Assembly: GCA_015523135.1 (NCBI GenBank)
Contig: WAKY01000074.1
Coordinates: forward strand, 1 to 9,235
Source: Candidatus Aciduliprofundum sp.
GTDB lineage: Archaea; Thermoplasmatota; Thermoplasmata; Thermoplasmatales; Aciduliprofundaceae
DNA: 9,235 nt
Direction of reading: 5' to 3'
Each line of letters begins with the position of its first letter. Position 1 is the first letter of the stretch. Position numbers and translations under genes: made by a program. This document shows positions 1-7,187 of the stretch, in pieces. The notes under the pieces are model-generated. The model did not search any database and was not told the DNA's origin. It was given only the letters and a program-made list of their open reading frames with translations.

Positions 1-301
1 ACTTTACATAAATCTCCTGCAAATCTACAAATATAAGTTTCTTCTCTTTAACTAAATTCATATCAAAAAATTCGTAAGTGTTCATATTTTCAATCAATTT
101 CTCTGGTACTTCTGTGACAGAGATGTACATTGACCTCTCACCCATGAGCGCGCCGCGAGTCAAAAATTCCAAGCTAAGTGTAGTTTTTCCAGTTCCGCAA
201 GAGCCAGTTATTAGTACGGTATTGCCCCTAGGGATACCCCCATTCAATATGCTATCTAACTCTTCGATTCCGGTCTTGCACCTCTCTCTTGTGGCAATCA
301 T
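1..301 (-). CDS. KaiC/RecA-superfamily ATPase, N-terminal fragment (cut by window edge)
   Basis: Reading the minus strand from an ATG at 301 gives 100 open codons running off the left edge. The protein opens with the usual KaiC-family entry (TGIEELDSILNGGIPRGNTVL), followed by a Walker A motif GSCGTGKT at residues 33-40. Next come a helix (LSLEFLTRGA) and a strand (SMYISVTE) of the RecA fold. In this family the entry segment places a small N-terminal strand before the P-loop. The edge falls before the region where Walker B is expected, so ATPase completeness, a second KaiC domain and any partner cannot be judged. Archaeal KaiC-like ATPases have varied, mostly signalling roles, and no specific role can be assigned. 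The MFS gene upstream on the same strand ends 50 bases before this start. A TATA-like TTAGATATA (plus 326-334) about 29 bases before the ATG suggests its own, nearly leaderless promoter. Confidence 0.85.
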   Translation of the reverse strand, partial: MIATRERCKTGIEELDSILNGGIPRGNTVLITGSCGTGKTTLSLEFLTRGALMGERSMYISVTEVPEKLIENMNTYEFFDMNLVKEKKLIFVDLQEIYVK

Positions 302-325
302 TACGAAATAGTAAATCCTTAACCC

Positions 326-334
326 TATATCTAA
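326..334 (-). promoter_or_regulatory. Possible TATA box for the KaiC-like gene
   Basis: On the minus strand TTAGATATA is centred about 29 bases before the ATG at 301. That spacing fits an archaeal leaderless start. No well-placed ribosome site is seen: TAAGGA lies about 15 bases from the ATG, which is too far. The region is A+T-rich, so chance is a real alternative, as is read-through from the MFS gene. Confidence 0.35.
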
Positions 335-351
335 TTTTCTAAGCTAATATT

Positions 352-1551
352 TCATTTAAATTTGAGAAATACAAACATTGCAGTGGCTCCGGCTATGAGG
401 TATAGTACTCCTGAAAGGGTGAACAATAAGGCAGGATGCATATGGTAAATATAACCGCCAATTGCGCTGAATATCATAGCAGCTATATATGATAAGAATA
501 AAAATACTCCAGTGTACCTCCCTCTATTCTCTATGCCCACATAATCTGCAATTAGCCCATTGCTTGATGGTTGCATTATCGCTTGGGCTGAGCCTGTCAA
601 TATTGCATAGATGAACAACGCCATGACTGAAGGAATTATGAATATGAAAATAGATATTGCAGCTAGGAATATGCCAAGTGCGAAGAATTTCTCCTTGCCT
701 AAAAGATCTGCCTTTTTGCCCACAGGTATGCCGACAACTACAACTATAATTGTAATCAAGCCCATTGCAATTCCGTAAATCAATGAGGAGGTGTAAGTAT
801 AGGCGTATTTGACTATGAAATATCCAAGCATTCCTCCTGCTGAGGATAAAAGCATATTTATTATGAGCAATCCTTTTGCCCTAGATTTTATCTCTCTCAA
901 AATCTTAAAGCTCTCTAAAAATCTTTTTCTATGCTCCTTTTTTACCTTTATTGTCTCTTTGAGTTTTAATCTTATAAAAGCAGATGTAAGGGAGAATGCA
1001 AAGAGTGCAAAATATCCTATTCTCATCCCCGGAACCACTCCATATTTATAAATCAAAAATCCACCAATTATTGGCCCAAATATGGCTGGAATCATTGATA
1101 TGTTTGTTATAGCAAATCCTTCAGCCCTTCTTTTTTCTGGGAGTGAATCCATCATTATGGAGAATAACGCTGGTTGATAAAGCAAGGCAACATTGGATAT
1201 TATTAATCCTACTACAATCCACTGCCAAGAGGGTGCTATGGCGAATATTAGAGTTGAAAAAGCCATAACCGTTGTGAAAATCACAATTATTCTTCTTCTT
1301 CCATAAGCATCCGCTAAATATCCACCTGGAATTTGAAGCAGAGCCATCATACCGAAGGTCAAAGAACCCATAAGCCCAAGAATAACATCGCTTGCACCAA
1401 GGGCCGAGAAGTAAATGCCATTGAACCTCATAACAATGCTGTTTCCAAAATTAAGGAGGAGCCAAGTAGTAAATAAAACTCCAATATTTCCACTAAGGAT
1501 TGTGCGAAGATCTTCGCCAAAATTTTTGAAATGACCCATTTGCATACTCAT
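352..1551 (-). CDS. Major facilitator superfamily transporter, 12 membrane helices
   Basis: This is an integral membrane protein of about 399 residues, the usual MFS size, with two groups of six hydrophobic helices. The MFS loop 2-3 signature (motif A) is clear as GGYLADAYGRRR. A weaker copy, GKKADLLGKEK, lies in the matching loop of the second half. The central loop is highly basic (LKLKETIKVKKEHRKR), as in many MFS proteins. The substrate is not predictable; the overall look is of a drug- or metabolite-efflux type, which is inference. Start choice is uncertain: the frame opens with TTG at 1557 and has ATGs at 1551, 1545 and 1539. I take 1551 because a TATA-like box is centred near 1588, putting transcription start near 1562 with a very short leader. 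The AAGGA at plus 1569-1573 would then lie upstream of the transcript. The gene is divergent from the XRE regulator at 1596, which makes that regulator a plausible controller. Confidence 0.92.
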   Translation of the reverse strand: MSMQMGHFKNFGEDLRTILSGNIGVLFTTWLLLNFGNSIVMRFNGIYFSALGASDVILGLMGSLTFGMMALLQIPGGYLADAYGRRRIIVIFTTVMAFSTLIFAIAPSWQWIVVGLIISNVALLYQPALFSIMMDSLPEKRRAEGFAITNISMIPAIFGPIIGGFLIYKYGVVPGMRIGYFALFAFSLTSAFIRLKLKETIKVKKEHRKRFLESFKILREIKSRAKGLLIINMLLSSAGGMLGYFIVKYAYTYTSSLIYGIAMGLITIIVVVVGIPVGKKADLLGKEKFFALGIFLAAISIFIFIIPSVMALFIYAILTGSAQAIMQPSSNGLIADYVGIENRGRYTGVFLFLSYIAAMIFSAIGGYIYHMHPALLFTLSGVLYLIAGATAMFVFLKFK

Positions 1552-1554
1552 GCA
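1541..1554. repeat. Short inverted repeat TGCAT-ACTC-ATGCA at the MFS gene start
   Basis: Five bases (1541-1545) are repeated in inverted form at 1550-1554 with a four-base spacer, covering the candidate start codons of the MFS gene. The heptamer ACTCATG at 1546-1552 recurs at 1600-1606, at the start of the divergent regulator. Dyads of this size are typical of XRE-family operators, but a five-base arm also arises often by chance. Treat it as a candidate only. Confidence 0.3.
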
Positions 1555-1557
1555 CAA

Positions 1558-1595
1558 GCTACTATTTATCCTTTTGGAGGCAAGTTTTAAATTTT
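1558..1595. promoter_or_regulatory. Compact divergent promoter region between MFS gene and XRE regulator
   Basis: Only 38 bases separate the longest possible MFS frame from the regulator's ATG. Two TATA-like elements face opposite ways. TTTATCC (1564-1570, plus) sits about 28 bases before the regulator ATG. ATTTAAAA (plus 1585-1592, read on minus) sits about 30 bases before the MFS TTG. Both spacings fit leaderless transcription. Each promoter lies inside the other's upstream region, so one bound repressor could block both. GGAGG at 1576-1580 is 15 bases from the regulator ATG, too far for a standard ribosome site. Confidence 0.5.
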
Positions 1596-2288
1596 ATGCA
1601 CTCATGGATTCCTATGGAACTGCGAGAGAAGATAGCAGGAGAGATTGTTTTATCCCCAAAACCCGGAGCTACTATGAGAAAGTGGAGAGAGATGTTTAAT
1701 ATATCACAGCAGGAATTGGCAAGGTATTTGGGTATGTCCTCCTCCGTTATAAGTGATTATGAAAGTGGTAGAAGAAAATCTCCTGGAGTTGGAACTGTTA
1801 GAAAATTTGTAAATGCATTAATTGAAATAGATGAAGCGAGGGGTGGAGAGAAGATAAAGCAACTCTCATCCACTTACGGAGAAGAGGCAATTTTAGATAT
1901 GAGAGAATTTCCTTATCAGATGAGCGTAGAGGATTTTATGGAGATAATTGATGCGAAGATAACAAATGAGGGGGAGTTTAAAAGGCAAATTTATGGCTAT
2001 ACGATTTTGGATAGCTTGAAGGCAATTCTCCACTACAGCTCTTTTGATTATCTAAGGGTTTATGGGTGGAGTATTGATAGGGCTTTAATATTTACAGAAG
2101 TTCATTATGGGCGCTCTCCAATGGTTGCTATTCGTGCTCACCCACTCAAGCCAAGCGCAGTTGTTTATGTTAAGCCCCACAAGGTTGATGAGCTCGCCAT
2201 AAAACTTGCAACAATTGAAGAGATACCCCTGGCGGTCACAGAGCTTGATGTTAAAGAGATAAAGAAAAGGCTTAGGGATATAGGTTGA
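1596..2288 (+). CDS. XRE-family (HTH) transcriptional regulator, archaeal type with conserved C-terminal domain
   Basis: A 230-residue protein. Residues 27-80 form a Cro/C1-type HTH domain: MRKWREMFNISQQELARYLG, then SSSVISDYESGRRKSPG, with the recognition helix around SSSVISDYESG. Residues of about 105-230 form a separate domain, which I recall as belonging to a widespread archaeal regulator family (COG1709-like, from memory and not searched). It has stretches such as ALIFTEVHYGRSPMVAIRAH and SAVVYVKPHKVDE, and may be a sensor or oligomerisation module. Its ligand is unknown. The ATG at 1596 is chosen because a TATA-like box at 1564-1570 predicts a transcript starting near 1593, i.e. leaderless. 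An in-frame ATG at 1614 is the alternative. The gene is divergent from an MFS transporter, the classic layout for a local regulator. Its last 17 bases overlap the end of hutH on the other strand. Confidence 0.88.
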   Translation: MHSWIPMELREKIAGEIVLSPKPGATMRKWREMFNISQQELARYLGMSSSVISDYESGRRKSPGVGTVRKFVNALIEIDEARGGEKIKQLSSTYGEEAILDMREFPYQMSVEDFMEIIDAKITNEGEFKRQIYGYTILDSLKAILHYSSFDYLRVYGWSIDRALIFTEVHYGRSPMVAIRAHPLKPSAVVYVKPHKVDELAIKLATIEEIPLAVTELDVKEIKKRLRDIG

Positions 2289-3768
2289 GCCCTTCTATTT
2301 CCTTTGTTATCTCGCCCATATCTATCTTTCTCTTTATTTCCTCAATGTAGTACGAGAATATTTCATCGCGGGTGAATTTTTCAATGTTTATTGCATCCAT
2401 GGCTTTTTTCACAGATTGCGCTGAATAACCAGAAATGTGGAGTGCCTGATTTGCGCATAGATATTCTATTGCAATTATGTATTTTACATTCTCAACTATC
2501 TCTCTCAATTTTTGAGCTGCGTTCATGCCCATACTCACATGGTCCTCCTGATTTGCACTTGTGGGTATGCTATCTGCGCTAGCAGGATGCGCCAAAATCT
2601 TATTCCTGTTGCAAAGTGCTGCTGCCGTGTATTGAGGAATCATAAGCCCCGAATTTGTGCCGCTGTTCTCTATCAAGAATGCTGGCAAGCCACTTAATTT
2701 TGAATCTACAAGCCTAGCTATACGCCTTTCAACCATATTGCCTAAATCCGTTAGCGCGATTGCCAAGAAGTCCATAACTAGAGCTATTGGCTCTCCATGA
2801 AAATTCCCGCCCGAGATTGGCTCATCAAAAACTAAGGGATTATCCGTAGCGGAATTAATTTCTCTTTCCATCACACTTCTCGCATACTCAATAGTATCTA
2901 GAACTGCTCCATAAACTTGGGGCAAACATCTGAGGGTATAAGCATCTTGCACCTTCTCTTCTCTTACCTTCTCGGTTATCTTACTATCTTTTAGCAGTTC
3001 TCTCATAATCTTTGCAATTTTTATCTGCCCCGGATGCGCTCTCGCTTTCATAATTCTATCATCCAATGCCTTATCTGTGCCCTTCAAAGCTTCAAAGCTC
3101 ATAGTTGCGCTTAGAATTGCATTTTTCATAATCTCGTATGAATCGTAAATGGCAATGCTTCCATAGGCAGCCATAACTGCAGTTCCATTTAAAAGCGCGA
3201 GCCCTTCTCTCTCCTCAAGCTTTAAGGGCTTTAAACCTGCTAATTTTAAAGCTTCTTCCCCTTTCATAACCTCCCCATTATATTTTGCATAACCCTCGTC
3301 GAGCATAACAAGGGCTATGTGGGCCAGAGGAGCTAAATCACCGCTAGCTCCAACACTTCCGAATTTTGGAACTAATGGGATTATGTTGGAATTTAACATA
3401 TCTACCAGCATTTTTATTACTTCCAATCTCACACCTGAAAATCCCTTTAAGAGGCTATTTGCTCTAATGAGCATGGCAGCTCTAACAATTTCATCATCCA
3501 TATATCTTCCAACTCCAGAAGCGTGGCTTCTAACCAAATTGAGCTGCAATTCCCTCGATTTATCCTTTGGTATCCTTACTCTTACTAATTCTCCCAATCC
3601 GGTGTTTATTCCATATACAACTTTTTCTTCCTTCAAAATATTCTCAATAACATCTCGTGATTTCAAAACTTTAGGAATTGATGACTCTGCAATTTTCACT
3701 TTCTCTCCAAATCTTGCAACCTTAACAACATCTTCAATTTTTAAATCCTCACCATTTATTTCAATCAT
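2272..3768 (-). CDS. hutH: Histidine ammonia-lyase (histidase)
   Basis: This cytoplasmic enzyme removes ammonia from L-histidine to give urocanate, the first step of histidine breakdown. At 498 residues it has the normal family length. The segment that cyclises to the MIO cofactor is intact: GSVGASGDLAPLAH, with Ala141-Ser142-Gly143. Other active-site signatures are present: Tyr52 in VVYGINTGLGE, Ser81-His82 in RSHASGVG, Asn194 in LLNGT, Tyr277 and Arg280 in QDAYTLRCLPQV, Phe323 in SGGNFHGEP, and Glu408 in NQEDHVSMG. The Ser-His pair and the Glu fit histidase better than tyrosine or phenylalanine lyases. No hutU, hutI or formiminoglutamate genes are in the window, so the rest of the pathway must lie elsewhere. 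The gene is 30 bases downstream of the membrane-protein gene and may be partly co-transcribed with tldDE. However, a TATA-like box 27 bases before the ATG suggests its own leaderless promoter. Confidence 0.97.
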   Translation of the reverse strand: MIEINGEDLKIEDVVKVARFGEKVKIAESSIPKVLKSRDVIENILKEEKVVYGINTGLGELVRVRIPKDKSRELQLNLVRSHASGVGRYMDDEIVRAAMLIRANSLLKGFSGVRLEVIKMLVDMLNSNIIPLVPKFGSVGASGDLAPLAHIALVMLDEGYAKYNGEVMKGEEALKLAGLKPLKLEEREGLALLNGTAVMAAYGSIAIYDSYEIMKNAILSATMSFEALKGTDKALDDRIMKARAHPGQIKIAKIMRELLKDSKITEKVREEKVQDAYTLRCLPQVYGAVLDTIEYARSVMEREINSATDNPLVFDEPISGGNFHGEPIALVMDFLAIALTDLGNMVERRIARLVDSKLSGLPAFLIENSGTNSGLMIPQYTAAALCNRNKILAHPASADSIPTSANQEDHVSMGMNAAQKLREIVENVKYIIAIEYLCANQALHISGYSAQSVKKAMDAINIEKFTRDEIFSYYIEEIKRKIDMGEITKEIEGLNLYP

Positions 3769-3789
3769 AAATGGAGAATGGAGGGCTTG

Positions 3790-3803
3790 TTAAAAAATTT
3801 ATT
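3790..3803 (-). promoter_or_regulatory. TATA-like element of hutH
   Basis: On the minus strand, AAATTTTTTAA centred near 3795 lies about 27 bases before the hutH ATG (3768). No ribosome site is seen between them, which fits a leaderless transcript. The element overlaps the last codons of the upstream membrane-protein gene. Confidence 0.45.
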
Positions 3804-4413
3804 TCTTTGCCTTAATTCTTTTTATCTCCAGATAGATTACTATTCCCAGAGCGAATACAGTTGCAGCGGTGAGAAGGTAATACTCGTATGGAATGCCCTC
3901 ACTCTCCTCAACAGGCGGTGGTGGATAAACTGCGTGGTCAAGGAATATGAATTCTTGCTTGGATAAATCTGCTATGCCTGCGTAAGCATTTACTGTATAA
4001 TTACCCGTTATATTATCAAAGAATACCTTGGGCACAAGCCAAGTTAACTGGGATGTATTTATTGTGTAATTCACAATATACGGTTTATTTTCCAGCATAA
4101 CATAGCCCAGAGGCTTAGAGCCGTTGTTAGTCACCAAGAAACAATGTACATAATAGGCATTGGTGGTGATATTAACATCGTACTCTTTTATGTATCCTTT
4201 TTGCGGCACAACATTGATCATTCCCCAAACTTCTATGGTAATTTCTACAGTAGTTGTATTTTCTAGCCCTGATACCTTTGATATATCATAGTCCACGAAT
4301 TTATCTGTGATTTTTGGAGAACTAACTTCAAAATTTATGGTGGATGCGGAGGCGATTGGAAGAAAGAGTAAGAGAAGGATTCCTAAAATTGCATAAATTG
4401 CTTTCATTTTCAT
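3799..4413 (-). CDS. Secreted, C-terminally membrane-anchored protein of unknown function
   Basis: I do not recognise this 204-residue protein. It has an N-terminal signal peptide (MKMK, then a hydrophobic run to residue 20) with a likely cleavage site ASA|ST after residue 23. An extracytoplasmic domain of about 140 residues follows, rich in beta-forming residues. There is a short proline hinge (PPPP, 164-167), one membrane helix (about 177-197) and a basic tail (KRIKAKK) that should face the cytoplasm. The outer domain has seven N-X-S/T sequons (Asn52, 81, 97, 115, 119, 134, 138), consistent with archaeal N-glycosylation. There is one cysteine in it (Cys91). No catalytic motif is visible. 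Its ATG overlaps the stop of tldE as ATGA, so translation is probably coupled and it belongs to the tldD-tldE operon. It might be a partner, substrate or receptor, but that is only a guess from position. A second ATG two codons later is an alternative start. Confidence 0.85.
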   Translation of the reverse strand: MKMKAIYAILGILLLLFLPIASASTINFEVSSPKITDKFVDYDISKVSGLENTTTVEITIEVWGMINVVPQKGYIKEYDVNITTNAYYVHCFLVTNNGSKPLGYVMLENKPYIVNYTINTSQLTWLVPKVFFDNITGNYTVNAYAGIADLSKQEFIFLDHAVYPPPPVEESEGIPYEYYLLTAATVFALGIVIYLEIKRIKAKK

Positions 4414-5741
4414 CTACTTACCGATGCTATTTTTAGATTTTCAAATACCATATGAGGTATAACACCATTACCCATCATAACTATCTTTCTCTGCTCTCTG
4501 GATATATCTGCCACATTTCCAAGGAGTGAATACACATTGCCCGAGAGCATAAATACCGTTGAGCCAACAATTTTACCATTCTCTATTTTGAATGCTGGAT
4601 TTGCTACCACCGAAAAATCTCCAGTATCTGGATTGCTTGAATGAGCACCCTGAAATCCTGAAACTAGAAAGCCATCTTCTATATTCCCTATCAGCTCTTC
4701 CTTGCTCTTCTTTCCGCCCTCTATAACGAGATTGTGCACTCCAATTCCTATTCCTCCTGTGGATAGATTTCTTGTACCATTTCCAGTGCTTCCCTCGCCA
4801 CTTATATTTCCCCAGTAATTGTCCCATAAAAATCCATTGAAAACTCCATTCTCAAATATTCTATTCACTCTTGCAGCAACTCCTTCATCATCCGCAATTA
4901 TTGGATTTGTGCTCATTGGATGCCACGGGTCATCGTAGATTGTTATCTTCTCATCCAGAACATTTTGTCCAACTTTATCGCTTAGTGGTGTTGTATTTTT
5001 AACCTTTCTCTCCCCACTTATTGCTGGAATTAAGGTGAAATATAGAAGCTCTGCAAGGGCCAAGGGCTCTATTATTACATTTTCCACATTCTTATCACTC
5101 TTCTTCGTATTGTAAGCATACTTCAATTTCTCAAGAATTGAAGAAACTATGAAATCCTTGTCAAGCTGCATATCTCTTCTTACATCAAAATCCATAATTC
5201 CCGGAGTGACAGAATTACCCATACGCCCTGCAACATAGAGGTACATAAATGTAGAGCCAAACTCTTGCATAATATCAATTCCATGAGAATTTGAAATTCT
5301 CATCTCAAGCCAAGAGGAGCCAGCAGCACCACCTGCAACCATCGCCCTCTCATCCCTCGCCCTAACATCTTTAATTGCCTCATTTAAAAGATTCACAAAG
5401 AAATCTGGGCTGGCATCTTTGATCTCGTAATTTATCTCTATATTTGGAGCATTGTATTTCTGCACCTTTGGCAAGTTCATCCATTTTTCATCTTTCTCGT
5501 TTGCCATTGCATTCTTGGCAGCTTGCTCAATTCCCTTCTTTATCTCTCCCTCATCATCGCTATCAACTATGAAAATTCCAAGCTTTTTATCTTTAATTCC
5601 CCTTATTACCGTTACTGCCCTATTCCCCGTGCTAGACATGGAAATCTGATTGAGCTCTACTTCCACTGATACCTCTTTCCTCTTGTATTTTGCAATTTCA
5701 ACCTCGTCAAAAAATTTCTCACCATAATTTATAAGATTCAT
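4410..5741 (-). CDS. tldE: TldE/PmbA-type subunit of the TldD/TldE metalloprotease
   Basis: This 443-residue protein belongs to the TldD/PmbA (U62) family and lacks the HExxxH zinc motif. That marks it as the non-catalytic partner of TldD. Family features include GVAARVNRIFENGVFNGFL in the middle and, near the end, SSNPDTGDFSVVANPAFKIENG, the region typical of PmbA proteins. In characterised systems the heteromeric TldD/TldE complex is a cytoplasmic protease that degrades small or unstructured polypeptides and can remove leader peptides; this subunit helps form the closed chamber. Its ATG overlaps the tldD stop (ATGA at 5738-5741). It has a ribosome site AGGTGGTC (plus 5747-5754) about five bases upstream, so the two subunits are probably made in balanced amounts. 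Its own stop overlaps the start of the membrane-protein gene in the same way. Confidence 0.94.
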   Translation of the reverse strand: MNLINYGEKFFDEVEIAKYKRKEVSVEVELNQISMSSTGNRAVTVIRGIKDKKLGIFIVDSDDEGEIKKGIEQAAKNAMANEKDEKWMNLPKVQKYNAPNIEINYEIKDASPDFFVNLLNEAIKDVRARDERAMVAGGAAGSSWLEMRISNSHGIDIMQEFGSTFMYLYVAGRMGNSVTPGIMDFDVRRDMQLDKDFIVSSILEKLKYAYNTKKSDKNVENVIIEPLALAELLYFTLIPAISGERKVKNTTPLSDKVGQNVLDEKITIYDDPWHPMSTNPIIADDEGVAARVNRIFENGVFNGFLWDNYWGNISGEGSTGNGTRNLSTGGIGIGVHNLVIEGGKKSKEELIGNIEDGFLVSGFQGAHSSNPDTGDFSVVANPAFKIENGKIVGSTVFMLSGNVYSLLGNVADISREQRKIVMMGNGVIPHMVFENLKIASVSR

Positions 5742-7108
5742 TGCTGACCACCTACCACTATACCCTTATCAAATCTCATATGCGGGCCTCCTGAGCTAAC
5801 AAATGCTGTTTGACCCTTTCCACAGCGTCCCATCTCTATTCCAAAATCCTTGCCAACGGCACTTATCTGCTTTAATGCATTTATGGCAATTCCGCTAATA
5901 CTCGTGTCCTTTATGCTCTCTGCAAGCTCTCCATTGCGGATTATGTACCCTTCTTGCACGCCTACTTGGAAAGATGAGTTTAGTTCCGCTTGGCCGCCAC
6001 GGAAATCCAGGAGGTAATAGCCGAATTTTATACCTTCAAGCAATTCTTCAAAGCTATGGTCTCCCCTTTCAAATACTGTGTTGCGCATTCTTATTATCGG
6101 TGGCACGGTGTAATTCTCAGCTCTTGCATGACCATTTGGCTCCATTTCCCAGCGAGCAGCATACTCCCTGTTTAGCATAATTTCCGTTAGAATGCCATCT
6201 TTTATTATGTGCACATCCTTGATTTTTGTGCCCTCATCATCGTAAACATTGTTGCCAAACCCATTTTCAACGATTCTATCACTCATATTCACAAACTCCG
6301 GAGCAATTTGCTTTCCTATTAAATCTCTAAAGGGGGAATTTATCGTCAGGTCAGCTTCTGCCAAGTGCCCCAAGGCCTCATGTGCAATTATTCCAACTAT
6401 TATTGGCCCTGCCACAACTGGATATTCACCCCTCTTGGGCGAGATACCATTCAACTGGGCATTCAATTTTTTAAGGACTCTTTTAGAAACTTTATCGGTA
6501 TTCTCCTCTTGGAATAATTCCCAGCCCATATCAACGCTGCCTATTTCATCCCTAGCGGCAGCCATGCCCTTCTCATTCTTTCCAGTAGCCCAAATGTACT
6601 GCCAAACATAGCCCATATCCCATACTATCTTTGTTCCTTCTGATGTGTATAGAACTTTAGTGCCCGAAGTATCTTGATAAGTTATCCTAGTTGATTTAAC
6701 ATTTTTATCCTTCTTCAATTCTTTCTCCAATTCTTTCATTTTTTTAACTTTCTCTTGAACATCCACCTCTTCTGGCTTTATCTTCATCTTGCTCTTAACT
6801 TCATCTTCAACAATCTTGATATCTGCAAGTTTAATCTTCTCATATCTTCCCACGGATGCAGCTTTAGCCATCTTGTAGGCTTTTTCTATTGCATCTTTTA
6901 GCTCATCAATCTTTGTTGTGGAAGAGAATCCCCAAGCACCCTCGGCTAAGACACGAATTCCAAAGCCCGAGGACTTCAAAGATGTGAAAGTTGAAAATGT
7001 GCCATCCTTAAGCTCTATGTTTAATTTTGATAACTCTTCACCTCTTATCTCCACATACTCTGCCTTTATATTCTTATTTGCCCAATCAATTATCCCATCT
7101 AAATCCAT
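5738..7108 (-). CDS. tldD: TldD zinc metalloprotease, catalytic subunit
   Basis: A 456-residue TldD/PmbA-family protein with an intact zinc motif HEALGH at residues 243-248 (context IVGIIAHEALGHLAEADL). A late cysteine (Cys429, in MGRCGKGQ) is the expected third zinc ligand. Also typical are the N-terminal AEYVEIRGEE...LKDG strand and the C-terminal GGPHMRFDKGIVVGGQQ. It should cleave flexible peptides together with TldE, in the cytoplasm. A charged, lysine/glutamate-rich helical stretch (about residues 105-140) lies in the N-terminal part, as in the family. I chose the ATG at 7108 because MDLDGIIDWANKN matches the normal family start and GGTGAT lies a few bases upstream. The frame stays open to 7204, but the extra 32 residues are hydrophobic, cysteine-rich and fall across the promoter. 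It is the first gene of a three-gene operon and is divergent from the proteasome-like fusion gene. Confidence 0.95.
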   Translation of the reverse strand: MDLDGIIDWANKNIKAEYVEIRGEELSKLNIELKDGTFSTFTSLKSSGFGIRVLAEGAWGFSSTTKIDELKDAIEKAYKMAKAASVGRYEKIKLADIKIVEDEVKSKMKIKPEEVDVQEKVKKMKELEKELKKDKNVKSTRITYQDTSGTKVLYTSEGTKIVWDMGYVWQYIWATGKNEKGMAAARDEIGSVDMGWELFQEENTDKVSKRVLKKLNAQLNGISPKRGEYPVVAGPIIVGIIAHEALGHLAEADLTINSPFRDLIGKQIAPEFVNMSDRIVENGFGNNVYDDEGTKIKDVHIIKDGILTEIMLNREYAARWEMEPNGHARAENYTVPPIIRMRNTVFERGDHSFEELLEGIKFGYYLLDFRGGQAELNSSFQVGVQEGYIIRNGELAESIKDTSISGIAINALKQISAVGKDFGIEMGRCGKGQTAFVSSGGPHMRFDKGIVVGGQQ

Positions 7109-7117
7109 CCAATCACC
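7109..7117 (-). promoter_or_regulatory. Ribosome binding site that fixes the tldD start
   Basis: Minus-strand GGTGAT followed by TGG directly precedes the ATG at 7108. GGTGAT is a standard archaeal Shine-Dalgarno sequence, here with short spacing. It supports 7108 over the longer frame start at 7204. Confidence 0.6.
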
Positions 7118-7140
7118 GAGAAATAGGAAATAAAGGATGC

Positions 7141-7147
7141 TATAAAT
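7141..7147 (-). promoter_or_regulatory. TATA-like box for tldD operon
   Basis: Minus-strand ATTTATA, centred about 36 bases before the tldD ATG, would start a transcript about 10-12 bases upstream of the ATG. That is just enough to include the GGTGAT ribosome site. It lies 16 bases from the palindrome at 7163-7172, so a protein bound there would contact the upstream side of this promoter. Confidence 0.5.
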
Positions 7148-7162
7148 TATTTTCTTACAGAT

Positions 7163-7172
7163 GCAAATTTGC
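7163..7172. promoter_or_regulatory. Perfect 10-base palindrome GCAAATTTGC, candidate operator
   Basis: The ten bases read identically on both strands. They lie between the two divergent promoters, touching the BRE of the plus-strand promoter and 16 bases upstream of the tldD TATA box. Ribbon-helix-helix dimers bind short palindromes or repeated short half-sites, and the first plus-strand gene here encodes such a domain. Autoregulation plus control of tldD is therefore a natural hypothesis. No binding evidence exists in the sequence itself. Confidence 0.5.
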
Positions 7173-7186
7173 GAAAGATTTAAATA
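7172..7186 (+). promoter_or_regulatory. BRE/TATA promoter of the RHH-proteasome-like gene
   Basis: CGAAAG (BRE-like) is followed by ATTTAAATA (TATA), close to the archaeal consensus. The TATA centre near 7183 predicts transcription start around 7208-7212. That gives a leader of about 25 bases which contains the AGGAGGT ribosome site at 7221-7227. Confidence 0.65.
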
Positions 7187-7187
7187 A

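Noticed and set aside
78..311. Plus-strand open frame of 77 codons at the left end
   Set aside because: The opposite strand encodes a clear KaiC-like P-loop protein with Walker A in the same interval.
3317..3793. Plus-strand open frame of 158 codons opposite hutH
   Set aside because: It is antisense to a clear histidase with all active-site motifs. Its composition is that of a shadow frame, with no family resemblance.
4573..4827. Minus-strand frame of 84 codons rich in Trp, Arg and Lys
   Set aside because: It is an alternative frame inside tldE, whose conserved C-terminal motifs occupy the same bases.
6249..6611. Plus-strand open frame of 120 codons opposite tldD
   Set aside because: It lies antisense to the HEALGH region of tldD and shows no recognisable domain.
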